64,000 bases of DNA from Poindextera sp036494815 (GTDB taxonomy: Bacteria > Pseudomonadota > Alphaproteobacteria > Caulobacterales > Caulobacteraceae): positions 1-64,000 of the forward strand of contig DASXNV010000112.1 of NCBI GenBank assembly GCA_036494815.1, read 5' to 3'. Under the pieces are notes generated by a model that worked only from the letters and a program-made list of their open reading frames with translations, was not told the origin of the DNA and did not search any database. The position numbers were made by a program, and so were the translations under genes. Positions 1-8,108 of this stretch are shown here, in pieces (position 1 is the first letter of the stretch; every line of letters begins with the position of its first letter).

Positions 1-536
1 GCGGCTATCAGGACGAGAACGGCTGCTCGCCGTTCTGGGACGCGGTCGGCCAGCACTTCTTCGACATGCCCTTTGTCGACGCCGACCGGCTGAATAGCAT
101 GACCGGCAACCAGTTCATCGCCGACCTGATGCCGAAATATCCAATCTACACCCAGCTTCTGCCACCCCAGGCGCAGGCCGTCATCGGTCAGACCCATCCC
201 GCCGGCGAGCCGGCTTATCGCCTCCTGATGGAGGAAGGATTCCGCGACGACGGCTATTTGGACATCTTCGACGCAGGCCCCACCGTCCATGCCGAGATCG
301 ATAACCTGAAGGCGATCAAGGACAGCCGCGTCGCCACTGTGACCGGCGTCACAGACAGAACCACCAATCTCGGCAACAGCGTGGTCAGTCTGATCGGTGT
401 GGGGCGCTGTTTAGACTTCCGGGCTACCGCCGGCAGGCTGCTGCTCGACGCCGAGAACGGCTGTCGAATGTCGCCCGCGCTGGCCAAAGCTCTGGATTTG
501 AAAGTTGGAGACGAAATTCGGCATGTCGCGTTCTGA
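1..536 (+). CDS. astA: Arginine N-succinyltransferase (AstA), C-terminal part
   Basis: The gene is cut by the left window edge; the reading frame is already open at base 3 and stops with TGA at 534-536. About 177 residues are visible. They include the AstA-typical stretch GCSPFWDAVGQHFF and the block QTHPAGEPAYRLLMEEGF, which matches the conserved region around the active-site histidine of this acyltransferase family. AstA transfers succinyl from succinyl-CoA to the alpha-amino group of arginine, the first step of the ammonia-producing succinyltransferase (AST) pathway. It overlaps the start of astD by 14 bases, so the two are co-transcribed and probably translationally coupled. No astC or astE is visible; they may lie upstream of the window or be supplied by general transaminases and deacylases. 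Confidence 0.93.
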   Translation, partial: GYQDENGCSPFWDAVGQHFFDMPFVDADRLNSMTGNQFIADLMPKYPIYTQLLPPQAQAVIGQTHPAGEPAYRLLMEEGFRDDGYLDIFDAGPTVHAEIDNLKAIKDSRVATVTGVTDRTTNLGNSVVSLIGVGRCLDFRATAGRLLLDAENGCRMSPALAKALDLKVGDEIRHVAF

Positions 537-1947
537 GCTTACTTCCATCAATCCCGTCACAGGGGAGGCCCTTTGGTCCGGCGCCGTGGCCGACGCCGCG
601 AGCGTCGATGCGGCCATGGCTCGCGCCCGGCGCGCGGCGGTGGCCTGGGCGCAGCACGATCTGTCCGAACGCACCGAGATCGTCCGCCTCTTCGCCGACA
701 AGGTCCGGGCCTCGGCCGACACTCTGGCGCGGCTGATCAGCCAGGAGACCGGCAAACCTCTTTGGGAGACCCGCACCGAGGTCGCTTCGGTGGCCGGCAA
801 GGTCGATATCTCCATCGCCGCCCAGACCGAACGCGCCGGGGCCAGCGCCCAGGTGGGCGGTGGCATGGTCCAGGCCCTGCGCCATAAGCCGCACGGCGTG
901 CTGGCGGTGCTGGGTCCGTATAATTTCCCCGCTCACCTGCCCAATGGCCATATCGTTCCGGCGCTGCTGGCCGGCAATGCGGTGGTGTTCAAGCCCAGCG
1001 AACTGACCCCGGCGACAGCCCTGTTCATGGCCGAGTTGTGGACCCAAGCCGGCTTGCCGCAGGACGTGCTGCAGGTAGTGGTCGGCGCGGCCGAGACAGG
1101 GCGCGCCCTGGCTGGCCATGCGGACCTGGACGGCCTGCTGTTCACCGGCAGCGCCACCACCGGCGTAGCCCTGCACCGCCAGTTCGCCGGCCAGCCCGGC
1201 AAGATGCTGGCCCTGGAAATGGGCGGCGACAATCCGTTGATCGTATGGGACGCCGCCGACACCCAGGCGGCCGCGCAGCTGATCGTCCAGTCCGCCTATC
1301 TCTCGACCGGTCAGAGATGCACCTGCGCCCGCCGCCTGATGCTGCCGACCGGCGCCTCGGGCGACATGATCCTGGAGGCGCTCACCGCCCTGATGGACCG
1401 CGTGATCGTGGGCGCCCCCTTTGACGAGCCGCAGCCCTTCATGGGCCCAGTGATCGCCAACGCCGCCGCCGATCGCCTGCTCGTCGCCGCCGACAGCCTA
1501 GTGGCGGGTGGCGCGCGCGTCCTGCGTCCCCTGGGCCGGCCCATCGCCGATCGCCCCTTCCTCACCCCCGCCCTGCTCGACGTGACCGCGGTCGCCAACC
1601 GTCCGGATGAGGAACTGTTCGGTCCGTTACTGCAGGTGGTCCGTGTCGCCTCATTCGACGACGCCATCGCCGAGGGCAATCGGACCGCCTATGGCCTGGC
1701 CGCCGGCCTGATCAGCGATGACGAGGCCCTCTATCGCCGCTTCTGGTCCAGCGCACGGGCGGGGATCGTCAATTGGAACCGGCCCTTGACTGGCGCGTCC
1801 AGCAAGGCGCCCTTTGGCGGAATCGGCCTCTCTGGCAATCACCGGCCCAGCGCCTATTACGCGGCTGACTATTGCGCTTATCCGGTGTCCGGACTTGAAC
1901 AGACCGGCCTGGGCGGCGGCGACATCGCCGTGGGGCTGCGCGCATGA
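523..1947 (+). CDS. astD: Succinylglutamate-semialdehyde dehydrogenase (AstD)
   Basis: 474-residue NAD-dependent aldehyde dehydrogenase of the AstD type. It oxidises N-succinylglutamate 5-semialdehyde to N-succinylglutamate, the fourth step of the AST arginine pathway. Visible ALDH features are the cofactor loop FTGSATTG, the general-base glutamate in LALEMGGDNP and the catalytic cysteine in GQRCTCARR (about residue 266). I chose ATG 523, which begins MSRSELTSINP; a TTG at 505 in the same frame would only add six residues inside the end of astA. The gene overlaps astA upstream and shares ATGA with astB downstream. The order astA-astD-astB supports AstD over a generic ALDH. The protein is slightly shorter than the roughly 490 residues of enterobacterial AstD. 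Confidence 0.93.
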   Translation: MSRSELTSINPVTGEALWSGAVADAASVDAAMARARRAAVAWAQHDLSERTEIVRLFADKVRASADTLARLISQETGKPLWETRTEVASVAGKVDISIAAQTERAGASAQVGGGMVQALRHKPHGVLAVLGPYNFPAHLPNGHIVPALLAGNAVVFKPSELTPATALFMAELWTQAGLPQDVLQVVVGAAETGRALAGHADLDGLLFTGSATTGVALHRQFAGQPGKMLALEMGGDNPLIVWDAADTQAAAQLIVQSAYLSTGQRCTCARRLMLPTGASGDMILEALTALMDRVIVGAPFDEPQPFMGPVIANAAADRLLVAADSLVAGGARVLRPLGRPIADRPFLTPALLDVTAVANRPDEELFGPLLQVVRVASFDDAIAEGNRTAYGLAAGLISDDEALYRRFWSSARAGIVNWNRPLTGASSKAPFGGIGLSGNHRPSAYYAADYCAYPVSGLEQTGLGGGDIAVGLRA

Positions 1948-3263
1948 CCGAGGCGGCCGAGATCAATTTCGACGGCCTGATCGGCCCGACCCACAACTAT
2001 GCAGGCCTCAGCCTCGGCAACCTGGCCTCGGCGAGAAACGCCGGCGAGGTGGCCAAGCCGAAACTGGCCGCGCTGCAAGGCCTGTCCAAGATGCGACGGC
2101 TGATGGGCCTGGGCATTCCCCAGGGCGTGCTGCTGCCGCACGAGCGGCCGCACCTGCCGAGCTTGCACGCCTGGGGTTTCGGCGGCTCGCCCGAGCAGGC
2201 GATCGCAAAGGCCTTCCGCGCCGATCCGGCCCTGTTCCGCAACGCCTGCGCCGCCTCGTCCATGTGGGCCGCCAATGCGGCCACGGTTTCGCCCAGCGCC
2301 GACAGCGCCGACAGGCGTCTGCACCTGACCCCCGCCAACCTGGCCAGCAACCTGCACCGGGCGCTCGAGGCCGACTTCACCTACCGCCAACTCAGCCTGA
2401 TCTTCGCCGATCAGAGCCATTTCGCCGTGCATGCCCCCCTGATCGGCGGCGTGCATATGGGCGACGAGGGCGCGGCCAATCACGGCCGCCTCTGCGCCGA
2501 GCATGGCGCCGCCGGGATCGAGCTGTTCGTCTTTGGCGACAAGCCGGAGGGCGGCTTTCCGGCCCGCCAGCGCCGCCGAGCCTCGGAAGCCGTCGCCCGT
2601 TTGCATGGCCTAGCCGCCGATAGGACCCTGTTCATCCAGCAATCGGCCGCGGCCATCGACGCCGGCGCCTTCCACAACGACGTGGTTTCGGTGGCCAATG
2701 GGCGGGTGCTGTTCGCCCACGAGCAGGCGTTCGAGGATCGCCTGGGAACCCATGACGCCCTACGCCGCGCTTTCCCCGACCTGATCCTGATCGAGGCGCC
2801 CGCGGACGAGGTGCCGCTGAGCGACGCCGTGCGTTCCTACCTGTTCAACAGCCAGTTGGTCACCCTGCCCCATCGCCCTGGCGAGATGGCCTTGATCCTG
2901 CCGGCCGAAGCCCAGGAAACCCCATCGACCAAGGCCTTCCTGAGCCGGGTGCTGGACTCCGGCCCGATCGTGGAGACCCATGTGGTCGATGTGCGCGAGA
3001 GCATGAAAAACGGCGGCGGCCCCGCCTGCCTGCGCCTTCGCGTGGCGATGACGGTGGAAGAATTGGCGGCGGCGGACCCACGGTTCATGGTCGACGCCAA
3101 CAAGCTGGCCGACCTGGAGGCCTGGGTCGAGGCGCGCTATCCCGACGACCTGACGGTGGAAATGCTGGGCGATCCGGCCCTGCACCGGCAGAGCCTGACG
3201 GCCCTGGACGAATTGACGGCGCTGCTGGGGCTAGGATCGCTCTACGACTTCCAGCGGGCCTGA
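1944..3263 (+). CDS. astB: N-succinylarginine dihydrolase (AstB)
   Basis: 439 residues, the usual family length. AstB hydrolyses N2-succinylarginine to N2-succinylornithine, two ammonia and CO2, the second step of the AST pathway. The N-terminus (NFDGLIGPTHNYAGLSLGN) is characteristic. The C-terminal catalytic cysteine of this amidinotransferase-fold family lies in NGGGPACLRLRV at residue 362, and a histidine in AFHNDVVSV (residue 244) matches the triad histidine. The ATG overlaps the astD stop as ATGA. The gene ends 8 bases before the convergent stop of ggt, with no room for a separate terminator. Confidence 0.96.
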   Translation: MTEAAEINFDGLIGPTHNYAGLSLGNLASARNAGEVAKPKLAALQGLSKMRRLMGLGIPQGVLLPHERPHLPSLHAWGFGGSPEQAIAKAFRADPALFRNACAASSMWAANAATVSPSADSADRRLHLTPANLASNLHRALEADFTYRQLSLIFADQSHFAVHAPLIGGVHMGDEGAANHGRLCAEHGAAGIELFVFGDKPEGGFPARQRRRASEAVARLHGLAADRTLFIQQSAAAIDAGAFHNDVVSVANGRVLFAHEQAFEDRLGTHDALRRAFPDLILIEAPADEVPLSDAVRSYLFNSQLVTLPHRPGEMALILPAEAQETPSTKAFLSRVLDSGPIVETHVVDVRESMKNGGGPACLRLRVAMTVEELAAADPRFMVDANKLADLEAWVEARYPDDLTVEMLGDPALHRQSLTALDELTALLGLGSLYDFQRA

Positions 3264-3271
3264 GTCACCCG

Positions 3272-4969
3272 CTACCGCACCACCATCGCCACACCCCGCG
3301 CCCGCGGGTCGGCGGCCGGAACCGGCGTCGAGCCGACGATCTCGATGGCCTCGATATCACCGTTGAAGTCCTGGGCTTCCACACGATAGCCACGCGCGGC
3401 CAGGGCCTTGGTCAGGGCCGGGCTGAACGGCGCGAAGGGCTCGGAGAAGATGGCGTTCTCCGGCAGCAACTGGTGATGGAACCGTGTCTTGCCCAGGGCC
3501 GCCGGCAGCGGCAGGTCGAAGTCATAGACATCGGCCAGCACCTGGAACACCGAGGTGAAGATCCGCGACCCCCCGGGGGTGCCGATAACCATGGCCACCT
3601 TGCCGTTGCGGGTGAGGATGGTTGGGGTCATGGAGGACAACGGCCGCTTGAACGGGGCGATGGCGTTGGCGTCCGCACCCACCACGCCGTACTGGTTGGG
3701 CACGCCCGGCTTGGCCGAAAAGTCGTCCATCTCGTCATTGAGCAGGAAGCCGGCGCCCTCGACCACCACTCCAGCCCCGAACCAGCCGTTGAGCGTGTAG
3801 GTGTTGGAGACGGCGTTGCCCCAGCGGTCGACGATCGAATAGTGGGTGGTCTGGGGCTTTTCCAGGCCCGGCTTGACCGCGGCCAGGGCGGAGGGCTTGG
3901 CCGGATCAATCTCGGCTGCGCGGCCGGCGCTATAGGCCGGATCGATCAGGGCCTTGACTGGAACCTTTACGAAATCCGGGTCGCCCAGATATTCGGCGCG
4001 ATCGGCGAACACGCGCTTTTCGATCTCGGACACCAGATGCATGTACTGGGGCGTGTTCAGGCCGACACCTTTGAACAGCGGCGCCGCGTCCTGCTTCATG
4101 TCCAGCATCTGCAGCAAGGCTATGCCGCCGGAACTGGGCGGTGGGGCCGTGATGACCTTATAGCCGCGCCAATCTCCCTGGACCGGCTCGCGCCAGACTG
4201 CCTTGTAAGCCGCCAGATCGGCCTTGGTGATCAGGCCCGGCGTCGAACCGCGCGCCATCTGCGCCACCAGCAGATCAGCGGTTCTGCCCTCGTAGAATTC
4301 GCGATCCCCATCCTTGGCGATCCGCTGCAGGGTCGCGGCCAACTCCGGCTGGCGGAACGGTTGGCCGGCTTTCGTGTGGCCGAAGTAGCGGTCGAAATTG
4401 GTCTTGCCGGCGAACGGACCCTGGCTGCCCTCCTGGATTCCGATCAGCTGCGGCGTGACCATGAAGCCCTGGCCGGCATAGCGGATCGCTGGCGCCAGAT
4501 CCCGCGCCCAGGACAGCTTGCCGAACCGCTTGTGCGCCTCGGCCAGGCCCCGGACCGTGCCGGGAACCCCCGCCGACAGGTTGCCGATCAGGCTGAGATT
4601 GGCGACCGGATCGCCCTTGGCGTCCAGATACATGCCCGCGCTGGCCTTGGCCGGCGCGGTTTCGCGGTAGTCGAGAAAATAGGGCTTTCCGTCCACATAG
4701 AGGGTCATGAACCCTCCGCCGCCCAGATTGCCGGCCTCGGGATAGGTCACCGCCAGGGCGAACCCGGTCGCCACCGCGGCGTCCACCGCATTGCCGCCGG
4801 CCTTGAGCACCTCCTGCGCCGCGAGAGCGCCATAGCGGTCGGGCGAGGCCACCGCTCCCGCGTGAAGCTGTCTGTGGGTCGGCGCTGCGGTGGCCGGTTG
4901 GACGGAGAATACGGCCAAAGCCGCGGTCATCGCGCAAAGTTTAGGCGTCAAACGCACAGCAAACTCCAT
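3272..4969 (-). CDS. ggt: Gamma-glutamyltransferase precursor
   Basis: 565 residues. Exported gamma-glutamyltranspeptidase, an N-terminal nucleophile hydrolase that cleaves gamma-glutamyl bonds (for example in glutathione) in the periplasm and self-processes into two subunits. A signal peptide is visible at residues 1 to about 28 (MEFAVRLTPKLCAMTAALAV, ending in ATAAPTH). The autoprocessing nucleophile is the first Thr of QTTHYSIVD (about residue 374). The following NAVSNTYTLN and LNDEMDDFSAKPG blocks are diagnostic of the small subunit. Start is the ATG at 4967-4969; I see no strong Shine-Dalgarno. It faces astB tail to tail. Together with ast, hut and glt genes it fits scavenging of glutamyl nitrogen. 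Function is secure, physiological substrate not. Confidence 0.95.
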   Translation of the reverse strand: MEFAVRLTPKLCAMTAALAVFSVQPATAAPTHRQLHAGAVASPDRYGALAAQEVLKAGGNAVDAAVATGFALAVTYPEAGNLGGGGFMTLYVDGKPYFLDYRETAPAKASAGMYLDAKGDPVANLSLIGNLSAGVPGTVRGLAEAHKRFGKLSWARDLAPAIRYAGQGFMVTPQLIGIQEGSQGPFAGKTNFDRYFGHTKAGQPFRQPELAATLQRIAKDGDREFYEGRTADLLVAQMARGSTPGLITKADLAAYKAVWREPVQGDWRGYKVITAPPPSSGGIALLQMLDMKQDAAPLFKGVGLNTPQYMHLVSEIEKRVFADRAEYLGDPDFVKVPVKALIDPAYSAGRAAEIDPAKPSALAAVKPGLEKPQTTHYSIVDRWGNAVSNTYTLNGWFGAGVVVEGAGFLLNDEMDDFSAKPGVPNQYGVVGADANAIAPFKRPLSSMTPTILTRNGKVAMVIGTPGGSRIFTSVFQVLADVYDFDLPLPAALGKTRFHHQLLPENAIFSEPFAPFSPALTKALAARGYRVEAQDFNGDIEAIEIVGSTPVPAADPRARGVAMVVR

Positions 4970-5079
4970 TTTCGACGTAGCCAGCGCCTATCGATAGCTC
5001 AGCCACGGGCGTTAGCGCCACCCGCGGTGATCAGAAGCTTTGCGATGAATGTGACGAACCTGGCTTGGAGGGCGCCTCT

Positions 5080-5092
5080 TTTATCATATAAA
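5080..5092. promoter_or_regulatory. Inverted repeat TTTATCATATAAA upstream of lactonase-dgoK
   Basis: In the 171-base gap between ggt and the lactonase gene there is an AT-rich island in GC-rich DNA. It contains TTTAT and ATAAA as perfect 5-base arms around CAT. It ends about 48 bases before the TTG start at 5141. This is a plausible operator for a sugar-acid responsive regulator (GntR or IclR types often regulate such genes) or part of a promoter. The regulator is not in the window and the assignment is inference. Confidence 0.4.
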
Positions 5093-5140
5093 TGAGCATC
5101 ACCTCGGGGCGCGGCGCCCCAACCCAGCAGGAGACCCAAC

Positions 5141-6001
5141 TTGGCCGAGTACCGCGTCATCGCCCGCGACGCCCGCGACACCCTGGGCGAAGGCCCGATG
5201 TGGTCAGCCCGCGAAAACGCGCTCTATTGGGTCGATATCAAAGGACAAAAGGTCTGGCGTTACGACCTGACCGACGAGGCCGTGCGAAGCTGGGCCATGC
5301 CCGAGCCGGTCGGCTGGCTGGTCGAGCGGCGCGACCACCCCGGCTTCATCGCCGGCTTCAAGAGCGGGTTCACCGCCCTGACCTTGGACCCCATGGCCGT
5401 CACGCCGATCTGCGACCCCGAACCCAATCAGCCAGGCAACCGGATGAACGACGCCAAGGTCGACGCCTCGGGGCGCCTGTGGGCCGGGACGATGGACAAC
5501 CTGGAACAGGAGGATCGCGGCTCGCTCTATCGGTTGGACCCCGATCTGAGCCTCAGCCAGCATGATAGCGGCTACAGGGTCACCAACGGGCCGACCTTCA
5601 GCGTCGACGGGGCCCTGCTCTATCATACCGACAGCGCCCGTCGGACCGTGTTCCGCTTTGACCTGACGCCGGACGGGCGGCTGGAGAACAAGGCGGTGTT
5701 CGTCGCCTTTGAAGACAGCTGGGGCTATCCCGACGGCATGACGACGGACGCCGAAGGCGGGGTTTGGATCGCTCATTGGGGGGGCGGGCGCGCTAGCCGC
5801 TTCCTGGCCGACGGACGCCTCGAACGCTCGATCGCCCTGCCCGCCTCACGCATCACCAGCTGCGCCTTCGCCGGCGCTGACCTCGACCGCCTTTTCGTCA
5901 CCTCGGCCAGTATCAGCGCGTCGAACGAACCTGACGCCGGCCAGCTGTTCGAAGTCGAACCGGGTGTGCGCGGCCTGGCGCCCCAGGCCTTCGCGGGATG
6001 A
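5141..6001 (+). CDS. SMP-30/gluconolactonase-family sugar lactone hydrolase
   Basis: 286-residue regucalcin/gluconolactonase family beta-propeller (SMP-30/LRE-like). It likely opens a sugar-1,4- or 1,5-lactone to the aldonate in the cytoplasm. The metal-ligand glutamate sits in LGEGPMW (Glu17). The Asn-containing loop GNRMNDAKVD and the later YPDGMTTDAEGGVWIAHW with its metal-ligand Asp are conserved in the family. Start is TTG at 5141, chosen because AGGAG at 5129-5133 is well spaced and the N-terminus then fits the family. The stop overlaps the start of dgoK (ATGA), so a sugar-acid pathway substrate such as galactono- or a related lactone is likely; the exact sugar is not determinable. Confidence 0.88.
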   Translation: MAEYRVIARDARDTLGEGPMWSARENALYWVDIKGQKVWRYDLTDEAVRSWAMPEPVGWLVERRDHPGFIAGFKSGFTALTLDPMAVTPICDPEPNQPGNRMNDAKVDASGRLWAGTMDNLEQEDRGSLYRLDPDLSLSQHDSGYRVTNGPTFSVDGALLYHTDSARRTVFRFDLTPDGRLENKAVFVAFEDSWGYPDGMTTDAEGGVWIAHWGGGRASRFLADGRLERSIALPASRITSCAFAGADLDRLFVTSASISASNEPDAGQLFEVEPGVRGLAPQAFAG

Positions 6002-6909
6002 GCGATACAGCTGTGCGGACAGCGCTGATCGGCGCCGATTGGGGCACCACCAATCTGAGGGCGTTCCGCTTCGGGCCTGGCGGGCAGGTACTGGAGCAGC
6101 GGAGCGCGGCCAGCGGCGTCGGCGCTATCCGCGATGGCGCTTTCGAAGCGGCGCTATTGGCCTTGATCGACGATTGGCTGGCGGCAGGGACCGTGCCGAT
6201 CCTGCTCAGCGGCATGATCGGCAGCCAGCAGGGCTGGGCGGAGGCGCCCTACGTGGCCTGCCCGACCGACACTGACCAACTGGCCCGGGGCCTGAAGCGG
6301 CTGGAGACCCGGCGAGGGCCGGCCTTCATCGTGCCGGGGCTCAGCCTGACCCGCGCCGACGGTGTGCACGACGTCATGCGCGGTGAGGAAACCCAAATTT
6401 TGGGAGCGCTGGACAACAGCCTGTCCGGCCTGGTGATCACACCGGGCACGCACAGCAAGTGGGTCCATATCGCCGGGCGGCGGATCTCATCCTTCCGCAC
6501 CTTCATGTCCGGCGAGTTCTACGCCCTGCTCTGTGAGCATTCGATCCTGGGGCGGCTGATGAACGGGCGCGAGCATAGTCCCGGGCCCTATCGACTGGGC
6601 GTGACCCGCGCCTTGACCGATCCCGCGCTGCTGTCCTTGCTGTTCAGCGCGCGCGCCGAGGGCCTGTTCGGCGCCCTGGAGCCTGGCGAGATCGCCGCCT
6701 ATCTGTCCGGCTTGCTGATCGGGGCCGAGATCCGCTCGGCCCTGGCGGAGACCTCCGCCAGCGAGCCGATCACCATCATCGCCGCGCCGCAGATCGCAGG
6801 GCTCTACCAGACCGCTTTAGCTGAGGCCGGGCGCAAAGACGTGCGCGTGATCGACGGCGCGGACGCCGCCGCGCGGGGGCTGTTTCTCATCGGCCGGAGC
6901 TTGATCTAG
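5998..6909 (+). CDS. dgoK: 2-dehydro-3-deoxygalactonokinase
   Basis: 303 residues of the DgoK family (ASKHA-fold sugar kinase). It phosphorylates 2-keto-3-deoxy-D-galactonate at C6 with ATP, in the De Ley-Doudoroff route of galactose or galactonate use. The N-terminal phosphate-binding loop IGADWGTTNLRAF and the central TPGTHSKWVHI motif are hallmarks. It is coupled to the preceding lactonase through ATGA. No KDPGal aldolase or galactonate dehydratase is adjacent; the only aldolase in the window is the eda-like gene at 42955, whose homologues can sometimes accept both epimers. The 3-prime end overlaps by 23 bases with the convergent SGNH gene. Confidence 0.9.
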   Translation: MSDTAVRTALIGADWGTTNLRAFRFGPGGQVLEQRSAASGVGAIRDGAFEAALLALIDDWLAAGTVPILLSGMIGSQQGWAEAPYVACPTDTDQLARGLKRLETRRGPAFIVPGLSLTRADGVHDVMRGEETQILGALDNSLSGLVITPGTHSKWVHIAGRRISSFRTFMSGEFYALLCEHSILGRLMNGREHSPGPYRLGVTRALTDPALLSLLFSARAEGLFGALEPGEIAAYLSGLLIGAEIRSALAETSASEPITIIAAPQIAGLYQTALAEAGRKDVRVIDGADAAARGLFLIGRSLI

Positions 6910-8068
6910 GGAGCGCCCTTGACGCTTGCCGGCAGCCGGCGACGAGGGGCTTTCCGCCCCCGATGAGTCCCTGTTCGACCATGTCGGCAAGCATGACATT
7001 GCCCCTGTCGTTCAGGTGGCCGTCCACAGGATAAAAGTAGGACGGCACATCACGCACCTGACGAAACTGCGGGCTGGTGTCGAGGAAGGTGGCGCCATGG
7101 TTGCGGACGATGTCGCCGATGGCCTTGTTGATGGCGTAGGGATCGGTCCCCTCGCCGCTCAGGCCGGAGATCAGCTCGGCCTGAGCCTGCTGCGGCACAT
7201 AGATGACCAGCAGCGGCACATTCTGGGCGCGCAACTGATCGGCCATAAAACCCAGATCCTTGTCCAGCACCGCCAGCCGCCGCCGCCAGGCCGGAGTGAA
7301 GGGCGGCCGCAGGAAATCGGCCTTGTCACCGTTACGCAGATAAAGGTCGAGATAGGTGCGCCCGCTCTTGAAGGCGAAATGCTCCCCGATCAGGGCCGCA
7401 CGGCTGGCGGCTTTCAGCCGGTTGAACTGAAGATTGTCGATCAACCCAGCCAGGCCTGGCAGGTGGCCGGGGAGCGGCGTGATGTGGTCCTGGTGGGCCG
7501 CCGGATTCAGGTCGAAATCTGCCGGCGGATCCTGGAACAGGTCGGTGGTGTCGAGAAACATGACCGCCGCCTGGGGATGGGTGGCCGCGGCTTCGGGCGC
7601 ACGCATGGCGCTCTCGTTCAGGTTGTAGAGGCCCGCATAGTTCTGATAGTCGACCGGCCGGCCACACAGGCGCGCCAGGCGCGCCGCGGTCAGGCCCTGC
7701 CAGGACTGGGACCAGGGCACCAGATAGGTGAAGCCGATGGACGAGCCGACCGCGGCGATGCGCAAGGATCCTTTGATCGGCGAACGGCAGGAATTGGGCG
7801 AGAGCAGTCCGCACTCGTTGTAATGGTTCTCGACCCAGGGGCCCTCGGCGGCCTTGGTGTGCGAGACGCAGTTGGGCGTGGCGCGGTAGCCCAGCTCGCC
7901 ATGCTTGGCCAGGCAGGAATCGGCCTTTTCCTCCGGCCAGATCGTTCGCGTGCCGATTTCAGCCGAACCCAGAAGCAGGATCACGGTCAGCAGGCTGATC
8001 AGCGGCAACAGGATCAGATCGCGCCTCGGAAGCGCGCGTCCAGGCTTTTGATCCCCGTCGTTCTTCAT
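6887..8068 (-). CDS. Membrane-anchored SGNH-fold protein (DltD/AlgJ-like role) of acyl-transfer cassette
   Basis: 393 residues. One N-terminal membrane anchor (DLILLPLISLLTVILLLGSA, near residues 17-36) is followed by a large extracytoplasmic domain. That domain shows SGNH-hydrolase features: a nucleophile-type segment IAAVGSSIGFTYLVPWSQSW and a C-terminal Asp-x-His in YPVDGHLNDRGN. Proteins of this shape (AlgJ, AlgX, DltD, PatB) pair with MBOAT acyltransferases and finish transfer of an acyl group onto a surface polymer. ATG 8068 follows a G-rich stretch; an alternative TTG at 8128 would overlap the MBOAT gene. It is the last gene of the ACP-FkbH-MBOAT-SGNH cassette. Acyl group and acceptor are unknown. 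Confidence 0.75.
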   Translation of the reverse strand: MKNDGDQKPGRALPRRDLILLPLISLLTVILLLGSAEIGTRTIWPEEKADSCLAKHGELGYRATPNCVSHTKAAEGPWVENHYNECGLLSPNSCRSPIKGSLRIAAVGSSIGFTYLVPWSQSWQGLTAARLARLCGRPVDYQNYAGLYNLNESAMRAPEAAATHPQAAVMFLDTTDLFQDPPADFDLNPAAHQDHITPLPGHLPGLAGLIDNLQFNRLKAASRAALIGEHFAFKSGRTYLDLYLRNGDKADFLRPPFTPAWRRRLAVLDKDLGFMADQLRAQNVPLLVIYVPQQAQAELISGLSGEGTDPYAINKAIGDIVRNHGATFLDTSPQFRQVRDVPSYFYPVDGHLNDRGNVMLADMVEQGLIGGGKPLVAGCRQASRALPRSSSGR

Positions 8069-8108
8069 TCGCCCCCCGGCATGATCCGCATACGCACCAG
8101 CGCTACGC

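Noticed and set aside
3473..5095. 540-codon open frame on the plus strand opposite ggt
   Set aside because: It is antisense to a well-conserved gene, has low-complexity composition rich in Gly, Arg and His, and shows no family signature; high GC creates such frames.
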